In this document: piece after piece, positions 27,857 to 37,436 of the stretch | How the letters are laid out: every line of letters begins with the position of its first letter | Numbering within the stretch: the first letter of the stretch is position 1 | Source: Hyphomicrobium_A sp963745205 | GTDB taxonomy: Bacteria; Pseudomonadota; Alphaproteobacteria; Rhizobiales; Hyphomicrobiaceae | NCBI GenBank assembly: GCA_963745205.1 | Contig: CAVUWX010000017.1 | Span: forward strand, 37,406-101,405 | DNA length: 64,000 bases | Reading direction: 5' to 3' | Translations under genes and position numbers: made by a program | The notes under the pieces: generated by a model | Told to the model about the DNA's origin: nothing | What the model saw: only the letters and a program-made list of their open reading frames with translations | Databases searched by the model: none

Positions 27857-29455
27857 TCACAGCGGGCCAGGCGGCGGCGTCTTGCGGGTCATGAAGCGGC
27901 GAAGCCGCTGGAAGTCGAGCGCTCCGGCGGCAAACACCGCGATGACGTAGGCAAGAAAGCCCGCCGAGCAGAGCACGGTCAGCGCGATGGCGCGGGTCAG
28001 CTCCCGGGTCGGCGGCTCGAAGCGGCTGCCGAGCACCACGGCCACGACCCACAGCACGATGGACATGATGATGGTCGCCAGCACGATGCGGGGCAGCGAG
28101 CGCTTCAGCCGCTTGTCGGCGACAAAGTGACGATGCTTCCTTAGCGTCCAGTAGAGCAGACCGGCGTTGAGCCAGCCGCCGAGCGTCGTCGCCACCGCGA
28201 TGCCGAGATGCGGCATCAGCCCGTAGGCGCGGAACAGGAAGAAGAGCGCGATCGAGCCGATCGTGTTGGCGGTCAGGCTGACCGAGGCGTAGATCATCGG
28301 CGTGCGCGTGTCTTCGCGTGCGAAGTAGGCGGGCGAGAACACCTTGATCAGTACAAAGCTCGGCAGTCCAAGCGCAAAGATGGCGAGCGCGTAGGCCGTC
28401 GCCGGGGTGTCTGCGGCCGTAAATGCACCGCGCTCAAACAGCGCCGCGACGATGGGGGTCGGCACCACGGCGAGTGCCGCCGCTGCAGGCAACGTCAGCA
28501 ACATGGCGAACTCGAGCGAGCGGTTCTGGCTGTCCATGACGGCTTCGTGGTTCTCGGCGCGCAAGTGCCGCGACACGTCGGGCAACAGAACCACGCCGAT
28601 GGCGATGCCGACGATGGCCAGCGGCAGCTCATACAAGCGGTCGGCATAGTAAAGGTACGACACCGCACCGTTCTGCATCGAGGCAATCACGGTGCCGATG
28701 ACGATGTTGAGCTGAGTGACGCCGCCGGCGATCACGCCCGGTATGCCGAGGCTTATGAGGCGGCGCATGCCCTCCGTCATGCGCGGCCGGCGCAAGCGCA
28801 GCCAGATGTTGTTGCGTCTCAAGCCGTCCACGAGCAGCCAGAGCTGCAAGAGGCCGGCGACGAACACGCCCCATGCCTGCACGACGCCCGCCATCGGCTC
28901 GTTCTGATAGCCGAGCGCCATGCCGACGAAGGTCGCGAGCATCATCACGCCGTTCAGCACGATGGAAACGGACGAGCTCTCGACGAACTTGCCGAACGAG
29001 TTGAGCACACCCGACATCAGTGCGACGAGCGACATGCACAGCAGGTACGGCATGGTGATGCGCGTCAGCAGCACCGCGAGGTCGAACTTCTCCGGCGTCT
29101 CGCTGAAGCCGGGTGCCAGGCCGTACATCAGGAACGGCATTGTGATTTCGGACACGACCGTGATCACCAGCAGGATGAACACCAGCCCCGCCATGGCTTC
29201 CTCGGCGAAAGCGCGCGCCGATTCTCGTCCCTCGCCCTCGAGCCGTTTGGCGAACAGAGGAACGAAAGCTGCGTTGAATGCGCCCTCGCCGAACAGTCGG
29301 CGGAAGAGGTTGGGGAAACGGAAAGCGACGAAGAAAGCGTCTGCCACTGCGCCGCTTCCGAGGATGGCGGCGATGAGGATGTCGCGGAGAAACCCGAAAA
29401 CGCGGCTCAGCAACGTGAGGCCGCCGACGGTCGCGAAGGAGCGGTAGAGCTTCAT
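27857..29455 (-). CDS. murJ: lipid II flippase MurJ
   Basis: 532 residues with about 14 predicted membrane helices (MOP/MVF superfamily). MurJ moves lipid II across the inner membrane for peptidoglycan synthesis. Seen: MKLYRSFATVGGLTLLSRVF, GFLRDILIAAILGSGAVADA, FFVAFRFPNLFRRLFGEGAF, AFVPLFAKRLEGEG. The ATG at 29453-29455 gives the family N-terminus. In most relatives glnD lies just upstream on the same strand; here two plus-strand genes intervene. Confidence 0.96.
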   Translation of the reverse strand: MKLYRSFATVGGLTLLSRVFGFLRDILIAAILGSGAVADAFFVAFRFPNLFRRLFGEGAFNAAFVPLFAKRLEGEGRESARAFAEEAMAGLVFILLVITVVSEITMPFLMYGLAPGFSETPEKFDLAVLLTRITMPYLLCMSLVALMSGVLNSFGKFVESSSVSIVLNGVMMLATFVGMALGYQNEPMAGVVQAWGVFVAGLLQLWLLVDGLRRNNIWLRLRRPRMTEGMRRLISLGIPGVIAGGVTQLNIVIGTVIASMQNGAVSYLYYADRLYELPLAIVGIAIGVVLLPDVSRHLRAENHEAVMDSQNRSLEFAMLLTLPAAAALAVVPTPIVAALFERGAFTAADTPATAYALAIFALGLPSFVLIKVFSPAYFAREDTRTPMIYASVSLTANTIGSIALFFLFRAYGLMPHLGIAVATTLGGWLNAGLLYWTLRKHRHFVADKRLKRSLPRIVLATIIMSIVLWVVAVVLGSRFEPPTRELTRAIALTVLCSAGFLAYVIAVFAAGALDFQRLRRFMTRKTPPPGPL

Positions 29456-29541
29456 GGGCGGTGAGCGGTAGCGGAGGGATGCTGCGAGGGCAAGGACTTA
29501 CCAGGTCGCATGGCGTCTTTCCCGCGGGTGCTGTGCCCGCG

Positions 29542-29570
29542 TTGACATCGCACCGAGGATCGCCGACAAA
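29542..29570 (+). promoter_or_regulatory. possible promoter of the rhomboid gene
   Basis: A consensus -35 TTGACA lies at 29542-29547; 17 bases later gacaaa (29565-29570) is a weak -10. It is in the 142-bp divergent region between murJ and the rhomboid gene, about 28 bases before the chosen ATG. Confidence 0.35.
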
Positions 29571-29597
29571 ATCCGGGCTTCAGGGAGGATGCAGCGC

Positions 29598-30257
29598 ATG
29601 TTTCCGATCGGTGACGACGACACCCAACGGCGCACCTTCCCCTACGTCACCTATGCCCTGATCGCCATCAACGCGCTCGTCTTCCTGCTCGAGCTGCAGA
29701 ACGGCGACGAGTTCATCCAGCAGTGGGCATTCATACCGCAACGCTTCGCCGCGGACCCGGCGGGGCAGCTCGTGACCGTGTTCAGCGCCATGTTCATGCA
29801 CGGCAGCTGGCTGCATCTCGGCGGCAACATGCTCTATCTGTGGATCTTCGGTGACAACGTCGAGGACAGCTTCGGGCACGTCAAATACCTGCTGTTCTAT
29901 CTCTTGGCTGGCATTGCGGCGACGTTCGCGCAGTTCGCGGCGCTGCCCGGCTCGAACGTTCCCAACGTGGGCGCCTCGGGGGCAATTGCCGGCGTGCTCG
30001 GCGCCTACATCCTGATGTTTCCCAACGCACGCATCAACGTGCTGCTCGGCCGCCAGGTCGTGGCCATGCCGGCGCTCATCGTACTGGGCTTCTGGATAGT
30101 GCTGCAGCTCGTCAGCGGCGTCGGCTCCATTGCGACTACTAGCGCGGACGTGGGCGGCGTCGCCTACATGGCCCACGTCGGCGGATTTGCAGCGGGCTTC
30201 CTGATGGCCTTCCTGTTCCGCGGCCGCGGCGGCGGCGATCCGCGCATCCAAGCGTGA
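29598..30257 (+). CDS. rhomboid-family intramembrane serine protease
   Basis: 219 residues starting MFPIGDDDTQRRTFPYVTYA. Rhomboids cut transmembrane substrates inside the membrane with a Ser-His dyad. Six hydrophobic segments are visible. Catalytic elements: FMHGSWLHLGGNMLYLW in TM2 (with the HxxxN-like part), Ser in VGASGAIAGVLGAY (GxSG) and His in MAHVGGFAAGFLMAF. The second ATG is chosen because an AGGGAGG Shine-Dalgarno at 29582-29588 is 9 bases before it; the first ATG at 29589 is only one base away. Substrates are unknown. It is divergent from murJ. Confidence 0.92.
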   Translation: MFPIGDDDTQRRTFPYVTYALIAINALVFLLELQNGDEFIQQWAFIPQRFAADPAGQLVTVFSAMFMHGSWLHLGGNMLYLWIFGDNVEDSFGHVKYLLFYLLAGIAATFAQFAALPGSNVPNVGASGAIAGVLGAYILMFPNARINVLLGRQVVAMPALIVLGFWIVLQLVSGVGSIATTSADVGGVAYMAHVGGFAAGFLMAFLFRGRGGGDPRIQA

Positions 30258-30547
30258 TCGCGTTCATCCCGCAAATCGACGCTCGAATTTTTTTCAACAC
30301 GGAGTCGATCGTGCCCTGGCAATGACTTACCCGCGATCATACCATCAGCGGCTTTCCTCGCAGGAGACGGTCGACTTCAACAAGTACGTGTTGTTTCCGC
30401 GCGTGGTCGCCACGGCCAATTTCTAGCTTGCCTCGCGCAGATCTGAGGGATCGCTCCGCGTTCCTTTGACCCCGCCTGCCTTGAACAGGCCGCGCTTCTG
30501 GCCGATAATGTGTCCCGGCCGGGGGGCTAGCGCGTGGGACGACGACC
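30258..30547. other. intergenic region between rhomboid and OmpA-like genes
   Basis: No gene seen. A weak hairpin overlapping the rhomboid stop is followed by a run of seven T (30289 region), possibly a terminator. The distal part contains the promoter of the OmpA-like gene listed separately. Confidence 0.5.
30481..30509 (+). promoter_or_regulatory. sigma-70-type promoter of the OmpA-like gene
   Basis: TTGAAC (30481-30486), a 17-base spacer and GATAAT (30504-30509) match the housekeeping consensus closely. The start codon is 38 bases downstream, leaving a leader of about 30 bases. Confidence 0.6.
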
Positions 30548-31540
30548 ATGATTCGCCTGGCTGTGCCGATTATCCTGTTGCTGCTCATTCTGCTCGGCGG
30601 CGGAGCGTGGCTGCTCACGGGCTCGCTTCAAGCCCCCGAGGTCACTCGCAAGCCGCTGCCCGTCAAGGAGCGACAGGCCACGGCATCCAAGAATGAAGCT
30701 CCGGCGCTCGACGCCGCGACCATCGAGCCGGGGCAGAGGGGCGCGCCGAAGGCGTCCTTCGACGTGGCGCGCATCAACCCCAACGGTACTTCGGTGTTCG
30801 CCGGGCGCGCCGATCCCGGCGCAAGCGTCACCGTCATGGGCGACGGCAAAACGCTCGGCACCGCGCAAGCCGATGAGAACGGCGAGTGGTCGCTGGCCAC
30901 GGAGGAGAAACTCGCCAGCGCGGACCCCAAGCTCGAGCTGAAGACGAAGTCGGCCGAAGAAGTCCAGAAGGAGCGCGAAGCGCAAGCCAAGCTTGCAGAG
31001 CGCGCCCCAGAGCCGCTTTCTCCGGGTCAAGAGCCTCATTCCGCAAACGCGGTGACCTCGCACCTTCTTAAAGATCTCGAAGGCATGGTGAAGGACGCGC
31101 GTGCGCAAGAAGCGCCGCCTGCAGTCACGGCAAGCGGCAGCGCGCCGACGAGCATCGCTGCGGCACCTGCGCCGAGCGAGCCCGGCGTGCGCAAATCCGT
31201 ACCCGTACCGATCACCTTCGTATTCAACGAGCCGACGCTGACAGATGACGGCAAGAAGGCTGCCGCGCTGTTGCTCGAGTATCTTCGGCTCAAGCACTTC
31301 GCCAAGGTTTCGCTCACCGGGCATGCGGACGAGCGTGGCACGGACGAACTCAACATGAACCTGTCCAAGGAGAGGCTCGAGACCGTGGCGCGCTACCTGA
31401 AAGACGGCGGCTTCGGGGGCGAGCTCGAGCTCACCCCCAAGGGCAAACGGGAGCCCTTCACCGGCGTCGTGCGCAGCCAATATCCCCTCGAGGAGCTCTA
31501 CCAGCTCGATCGCCGTGTCGAGCTCGTCATCACCCAATAG
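30548..31540 (+). CDS. OmpA-family peptidoglycan-binding protein
   Basis: 330 residues. A single N-terminal membrane anchor or signal (RLAVPIILLLLILLGGGAWL) is followed by a charged linker, an Ig-like segment (FDVARINPNGTSVFAGRADP, GASVTVMGDGKTLGTAQADE), an Ala/Pro-rich stretch and a C-terminal OmpA domain: PITFVFNEPTLTDDGKKAAA, KVSLTGHADERGTDELNMNL, SKERLETVARYLKDGGF, ending DRRVELVI. The Asp and Arg that bind diaminopimelate in OmpA domains correspond to the HADERG/NMNLSKER and DRRVE regions. It probably tethers the inner membrane to the cell wall. It ends 23 bp from the convergent glnD stop. Confidence 0.88.
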   Translation: MIRLAVPIILLLLILLGGGAWLLTGSLQAPEVTRKPLPVKERQATASKNEAPALDAATIEPGQRGAPKASFDVARINPNGTSVFAGRADPGASVTVMGDGKTLGTAQADENGEWSLATEEKLASADPKLELKTKSAEEVQKEREAQAKLAERAPEPLSPGQEPHSANAVTSHLLKDLEGMVKDARAQEAPPAVTASGSAPTSIAAAPAPSEPGVRKSVPVPITFVFNEPTLTDDGKKAAALLLEYLRLKHFAKVSLTGHADERGTDELNMNLSKERLETVARYLKDGGFGGELELTPKGKREPFTGVVRSQYPLEELYQLDRRVELVITQ

Positions 31541-31563
31541 ACACGCCGCGGCTTGTGCGAACC

Positions 31564-34354
31564 TCAAGCTTTGGCAACGGGTTCGTCACCGGCCTTTTCG
31601 TCGGCCCCCTCGAGCACCTTCCCCAGCCGCTCGCGGATCAACGCCTGGCGGACCTCGTTCGTGATCTTCTTCCCCATCAGGTCGGTGACATAGAACACGT
31701 CGACCGCCTTCTCGCCGAAGGTAGTGATGTGCGCCGAGGTAATATCGAGGAACAGATTCGACATGGTGCTCGTCAGCTCATAGAGCAGCCCCGGCCGGTC
31801 GCGGCCCGCCACCTCGATCACTGTGAACTGGTCTGACAGCGCATTGTTGATGATCACTTCAGGCTCGACCGTGAACGCCAAGATGCGGCGCGGTGGTTCA
31901 CCGCGCGCGGCAAGCAGATCCCGCAGCCACACGTCACCGCGTAAAAGGCGCCCGATCATGTCGCCGATGCGGCGCCCCCGGCGCAGCTCGTCCTCGTCTT
32001 CGCGAAACTCCCGGTTCAAGAGGAAGGTGTCGAGGGCATAGCCATCGCGCGTCGTCATGATGTGGGCGCCGGCGATGTTCGCACCCGCCCCGGCACAGGC
32101 GCCAGCGAACAACGCCAAGAGGCGGGGATGGTTGGGCGCGATCACGGTGAGCTCGGTGATGGCGGTGAACGCATCGGTCGTCGTCTCAGTGGCGAGGTGC
32201 AGGCCTTCCTTCTCCGCGCGCTGCAACAGCTTGGCGTGCTCGACTTGGCGCGGGGTGTCGGTGCGCATCCAGTAGTCGGGATAGTGGCGATCGACGAAGC
32301 GCTCAACCTCGGTCGGCGCCCAATCCACGAGCTCCTTACGCAGGGCGTCCTGAGCCTCGGCGACGCGCAGGCTGCGCTTCACCTGCGTGTGGCCTCCCGC
32401 CACGACTGGCTCGGTCTCGTAGTAGAGCGTGCGCAGGAGCTGGCCCTTCCAGCCGTTCCACACGCCGGGGCCGACGGCGCGAATGTCGGCGACCGTCAGC
32501 AGCAAAAGCAGCTTCAGGCGCTCCGGGCTCTGCGCCACGTCGGCGAAATCGCGGATGGTCTTAAAATCCGAGAGGTCGCGGCTTTGCGCGATGTTGCTCA
32601 TCGTTAGGTGCTGCTCGACGAGCCACGCCGCCGTCTCCGTCTCCGCCGCGCTCAAGCCGAAGCGGGGCCCGAGCTTGCGTGCCACCCGTGCGCCGACCGT
32701 CGAGTGGTCCTCCTCGTGGCCCTTGCCGATGTCGTGCAGGAAGGCGGCAACGAAGAGGGCGCGGCGGTTCTGGATGGTCTTGACGATCTCGGTAGAAAGC
32801 GGCAGCTCGCGCGAGGCGCCGCCGCGCTCGATGTCGGCCAGCATGCCGATGGTGCGGATGAGATGCTCGTCGATGGTGTAACTGTGGTACATGTTGAACT
32901 GCGTCATGGCGACGACGCGTCCGAACTCAGGGACAAAGCGGCCGAGCACACCCGCTTCGTTCATGCGCCGCAGCGACATTTCGGCGCCTGTGTCCCTGGT
33001 CAAAAGCTCCATGAAGATACGGTTTGCCTCCGGATTGGCACGCAGGTCGTCATCGATGAGACGCAAGGATTGGCGCAACAGCCGGATCGCGTCGGGGTGC
33101 AAGAACGAGTTGGTCTGGCTCGCTTCGGCGAAGAAGCGGATGAGGTTTACGGGATCGCGCTTGAACACGTCCGGGTCGGCCACATTCAAGCGTTCGTTGT
33201 CGATTCGGAACTCCGTGCGCGTGCGCAATTGGCGCCGCGTCTTCCAATTGAGCGGCCGCAACAGCCGGCTCAATCTGGGCGAGGTCTTGAGCTGCTGCAT
33301 CTCTAGCGCCGTGCACAGGATCGTGGTCAGGTCGCCCACATCCTTGGCAATGAGGAAGTAGTGCTTCATGAAGCGCTCGACTGCGAGCAGACCGCCGCGG
33401 CTGTGGTAGCCGAGCTGCTCGGCGAGCCAGGGCTGCACGTCGAACGACAGCACCTCCTCGGCGCGCCCGTTGAAGAAGTGTAGGTGGCAGCGAATCGTCC
33501 AGAGAAAGTCCTCGCAGCGGCGGAAGGTTGAGACCTCGTCCGGCTTGAAAATGCCGGCGGCGACAGTCGCCGCGCCCACACCCTGGCCATAGAGGTACTT
33601 CGATAACCAGTGCAGCGTGTGCAGGTCACGCAAGCCGCCTTTGCCGTCCTTGATGTTGGGCTCAACCTTGTAGCGGCTTTCGCCCGCTCCCTTATGGCGC
33701 GCGTCGCGCTCGGCCATCTTGGCGTCGATGAAACCCCGCGCGGTGCCCTCGACAACTTCGGTGCGGAAGCGCTCCTCGAAGCGCGCGTAAAGCTGCGCAT
33801 CGCCGTGGATGAGGCGCGAAGTCGAGCAACGAGGTGCGTATAGTGGTGTCGGCGGTGCCGAGCTTGATGCACTGATCGATTGTGCGCGTCGCGTGGCCAA
33901 CCTTGAAGCCCAGGTCCCACAGGACGTAGAGCATGTACTCCGCGACGCTCTCTCCCCACGGGGTCTGCTTGTAGGGAAGCAGGAACAAGAGATCGATGTC
34001 GGAGTAGGGGGCCAGCAGGCCGCGGCCGTAGCCGCCCGTCGCGACGATCGCCATGCGCTCAGCGTCAGAGGGATTGGTCGCACGGTAAACATGCGCGACC
34101 GTGTAGTCGTAGAGCACGCGGACGAGCTCGTCCTGGAACATGGAGAGGCCCGCCGCGCAGCGGCGGCCATTGCCGTCGGCTTCGAGCCCCTTGCGGGCGG
34201 CCTCGCGCGCCGCCGCGACGAGCGCCTTCAAACGGAGAACGAGCGTGGGCCGTGCCTGTGCAGCGTCCCCGTGGGCGCGGAAAGCCGCGCTCAGCTCCTC
34301 GCGAAGCTCGCGAGGGTCGAAATAGGGGGGCGCCTTTTGAATCGCAGTGTCCAT
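31564..34354 (-). CDS. glnD: PII uridylyltransferase/uridylyl-removing enzyme GlnD, with an apparent +1 frameshift
   Basis: About 929 residues after ignoring one extra base near 33820. GlnD senses glutamine and uridylylates or deuridylylates PII proteins. N-terminal frame: ATG at 34352-34354, nucleotidyltransferase motif TGGYGRGLLAPYSDIDLLFL, to TTIRTSLLD. Main frame: SRLIDGD-like continuation SRLIHGDAQLYARFEERFRT, GSRYKVEPNIKDGKGGLRDL type segment (ESRYKVEPNIKDGKGGLRDL), HD domain AAFLHDIGKGHEEDHS, then two ACT domains (LTVIAPNHPRLLALFAGACA and VIEVAGRDRPGLLYELTSTM). In the minus strand GACTTCGCGC should read GACTCGCGC to restore LLDSRLIHGD. Such a precise repair suggests a sequencing error. 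Confidence 0.93.
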
Positions 34355-34404
34355 AGCGCTTTGAATGTAGGCCAGCTTCCGCCGCAGTCTAACTGCGTTT
34401 TCCC

Positions 34405-37269
34405 CTAAATTTTGCGTTCCGGATCGGTGCTCTCGCGCCGTAGCGTCTTCAGGCGATAAAGAGCATCCAGCGCCGAGCGCGGGCTCATGTCGTCCGGGTT
34501 GAGCTCGTCGACCGCTTTGTCGACGGCCGAAGGCCCGCTCAGCGAGGCAGTCGAACCTTGGACGCGAGTTACCGCAAAGAGAGGCAGCTCGTCGAGCGTG
34601 TCGTTGTGCGCTATCTTTTTGCTGTCCGACTTTTCAAGCAGCGCCAGCACCTCGCGCGCGCGGCCGAGGACCGGCGCCGGCAGCCCTGCAAGCTTGGCCA
34701 CTTGTATACCGTAGGAGCGATCGGCGGCGCCGGGCTTCACCTTGTGCAGGAACACGATCTCGTCGTGCCACTCGCGCACGTCCATCGTCACGTTGGCGAC
34801 GTCGGCGAGGCGGCGGCTGAGCGCGGTCAACTCGTGGTAGTGCGTCGCAAACAAGGTGCGCGCGCCGACGGCTTCGTGCAGGAACTCGACGGTCGCCCAG
34901 GCGATCGACAGCCCGTCGAAGGTCGCTGTGCCGCGGCCGATCTCGTCTAGGATGACGAGCGAGCGCCGGGTTGCCTGATTGAGGATGGCCGCGGTCTCCA
35001 CCATCTCGACCATGAACGTGGAGCGTCCGCGCGCGAGATCGTCGGAGGCGCCGACGCGGCTGAACAGGCGATCGACGGCGCCGATGATCGCGGAGCGGGC
35101 CGGCACATACGAGCCCATCTGCGCTAACACGGTGATTAGAGCGTTCTGACGCAGGAAGGTCGACTTGCCGGCCATGTTGGGCCCCGTCACAAGCCAGATG
35201 CGGCCGCCGTCCGCTACCTCGGCGCCGGACGGCTCGGCCCCCAAAACGCAGTCGTTCTCGATGAAGGGGCCGGCCTTGGCGGCCGCGAGCGCCTGCTCCA
35301 CCACGGGGTGGCGCCCACCGCGAATTTCGAAGACCTCGCTGTCGTCGACGAGGGGCCGCGTATAGCCTTCATTGCGGGCAAGCTCGGCGAGGCCCGCGGT
35401 GGCATCGAGTTCGGCCAGCGCTGCTGCGATCTCGCCGAGGCCGCGTTCCTCACTTTGCACGGCATCCGCCAGCTCCGTGAACACCTCCTGCTCGAGGCTT
35501 AGAGCGCGCTCGGTCGCCGACGCGATGCGGCCCTCCGTCTCGATCAGCTCCGGCGTCGAGAAGCGCATGGCGTTCGCCATCGTCTGCCGGTGTCGGAACT
35601 CGCCCGCGAGCTTGCCTTCAAGCAGCGGCTTGGCATTTGCCTGCGTAACCTCGATGTAGAAGCCGAGAATATTGTTGTGGCGCACCTTCAGCGACTTCAC
35701 CCCGGTCCGCTCGACGTACGTCGCTTCGAGTCCGGCCATGACGCTCCGGCTGTCCTCCTTGAGGCGGCGCGCCTCATCGAGCTCGGGCTTGAAGCCATCG
35801 CACACGAAGCCGCCGTCGCGGCGCATGTGCGGCGGGTCGTCGACGAGAGCTGCCGCAAGCGCCGCGTAAAGATCGCCGGAGAAGGAGCCGAGGCACCGCG
35901 AGATGCGGGACAGCTCTTTGGGCAAGCCCATGCCGTCGCCGTCCGCCGAGAGCAGATCGGAGACTCGGGCGGCGGTGGCGAGTGCATCACGCACGGCGCT
36001 GAGATCGCGCGGCGAGCCCCGCGCAAACGCGAGCCGGGAGACGGCGCGCGCGAGATCGGGCGCGGAACGCAGGCGATCGCGCAAATCGCGGCGCAACGGC
36101 TCCTGGTTGATGAGAAAGCCGACCGCATCGAGCCGCCCGTCGATCTGGTGCGGATCGCGTAACGGGCTCGCAAGGCGTGCGGCCAGCTCGCGCGCCCCCG
36201 CCCCCGTGACCGTGCGATCGATGGCGCCGAGCAGACTGCCCTGCTTCTCGCCGGCGGTCGAACGCGTGAGCTCGAGGCTCGTGCGGCTCGCGGCGTCGAT
36301 CAGAAGCAGAGCATCGGACCCGGATCTTTTCGGCGGCCGCAATACCGGCTTGCGGCCGATCTGCGTGAGCTCGACGTACTTCAGAAGCGCGCCGACCGCG
36401 GCAAGCTCGGGCCGGGTAAAGCCGCCGAAGCCTCCGAGCTCGGCGACCTTCAGCTGCTGCTTCAGGGAAGCTTCGCCGGCGAGGTTGTCAAAGTAGGCGG
36501 TCGGCACCGGCGTCGCCGCCGCGCCGGCAAGCTCGATCCAGCGCTTGAGCCAGACGTCGCCGAAGAGGGCGTCGCTCACGATTACCTCGCTGGGGGAGAG
36601 CCGCACCAGCTCGCCCGGCAGATCGGCGCCCTTGACCTCGCCAACCTCGAACTCTCCCGTCGAGATGTCGAGCGAGGCAAGCGCCAGCGTCGCTTCCGCC
36701 GGCACCTTGCCGCCGCCTCCCGCCGCGGGTGTGAGAAACAGGGTCGTCAGATAGTTGTGCACCCTCGCATCGAGGAGCGCGTCCTCGGTCAGCGTTCCCG
36801 GCGTCACGAGCCGCACGACGTCGCGCCGCACGACGGCCTTCGAGCCGCGCTTTCTCGCATCCGCCGCATCCTCGAGCTGCTCGGCGACGGCGACGCGATG
36901 CCCCGCGCGTATTAGTCGCTGGAGGTACTCGTCGGCGCGGTGAATCGGCACCCCGCACATGGGGATGTCCTGCCCCAGGTGCTTTCCACGTTTCGTCAGC
37001 ACGATACCGAGCGCGGCGGAAGCGATGACGGCGTCGTCGAAAAACAGCTCGTAGAAATCGCCCATGCGATACCAGAGCAGGCTGCCGGGATTAGCCGCCT
37101 TGATCTCCAGGAACTGCGCCATTGAGGGACTCGCCTCGTCGGCCTGCGCGGATGGCGATGGCTGGCGCTGAGCGGGCACGGCCGGCGCTGCGATGCCGGT
37201 CGCCGCCGACTGCGGCTCCGCCTCACTTGCTCGTGTGCGTTTGGCTGCCACGGTCCCCGCCTGTCCCAA
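34405..37269 (-). CDS. mutS: DNA mismatch repair protein MutS
   Basis: 954 residues, slightly long because of a 45-residue Ala/Pro/Gln-rich N-terminus. MutS recognises mismatches and starts repair with MutL. Domain I has the mismatch-binding F-x-E motif in WYRMGDFYELFFDDA; later GKHLGQDIPMCGVPIHRADE; the core and clamp follow; ATPase Walker A is TGPNMAGKSTFLRQNALITV, Walker B LVILDEIGRGTATFDGLSIA, then the signature ATHYHELTAL. The true start may be the internal Met of MAQFLEIKAANPGSLLWYRM. It lies 50 bp upstream of glnD and is divergent from the malic enzyme gene. Confidence 0.97.
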   Translation of the reverse strand: MGQAGTVAAKRTRASEAEPQSAATGIAAPAVPAQRQPSPSAQADEASPSMAQFLEIKAANPGSLLWYRMGDFYELFFDDAVIASAALGIVLTKRGKHLGQDIPMCGVPIHRADEYLQRLIRAGHRVAVAEQLEDAADARKRGSKAVVRRDVVRLVTPGTLTEDALLDARVHNYLTTLFLTPAAGGGGKVPAEATLALASLDISTGEFEVGEVKGADLPGELVRLSPSEVIVSDALFGDVWLKRWIELAGAAATPVPTAYFDNLAGEASLKQQLKVAELGGFGGFTRPELAAVGALLKYVELTQIGRKPVLRPPKRSGSDALLLIDAASRTSLELTRSTAGEKQGSLLGAIDRTVTGAGARELAARLASPLRDPHQIDGRLDAVGFLINQEPLRRDLRDRLRSAPDLARAVSRLAFARGSPRDLSAVRDALATAARVSDLLSADGDGMGLPKELSRISRCLGSFSGDLYAALAAALVDDPPHMRRDGGFVCDGFKPELDEARRLKEDSRSVMAGLEATYVERTGVKSLKVRHNNILGFYIEVTQANAKPLLEGKLAGEFRHRQTMANAMRFSTPELIETEGRIASATERALSLEQEVFTELADAVQSEERGLGEIAAALAELDATAGLAELARNEGYTRPLVDDSEVFEIRGGRHPVVEQALAAAKAGPFIENDCVLGAEPSGAEVADGGRIWLVTGPNMAGKSTFLRQNALITVLAQMGSYVPARSAIIGAVDRLFSRVGASDDLARGRSTFMVEMVETAAILNQATRRSLVILDEIGRGTATFDGLSIAWATVEFLHEAVGARTLFATHYHELTALSRRLADVANVTMDVREWHDEIVFLHKVKPGAADRSYGIQVAKLAGLPAPVLGRAREVLALLEKSDSKKIAHNDTLDELPLFAVTRVQGSTASLSGPSAVDKAVDELNPDDMSPRSALDALYRLKTLRRESTDPERKI

Positions 37270-37436
37270 CCCATGACCCCTGAGAGCAAGATAACGAGCC
37301 CCAAGGCCCCCTCAAAGCCACCCGGGCATCGGAAAGTCCTGCGCTTCCGCAAAGCACTGTTAATTCATGCTCGATTGTTTCGGATGTAGCCTCGCCCTAT
37401 GGTGCACCGTCCTCAGAACCAGAGCTGCCATAACCA

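Noticed and set aside
26677..28144. plus-strand open frames over trpS and the 3' end of murJ
   Set aside because: Shadows of well-supported minus-strand genes.
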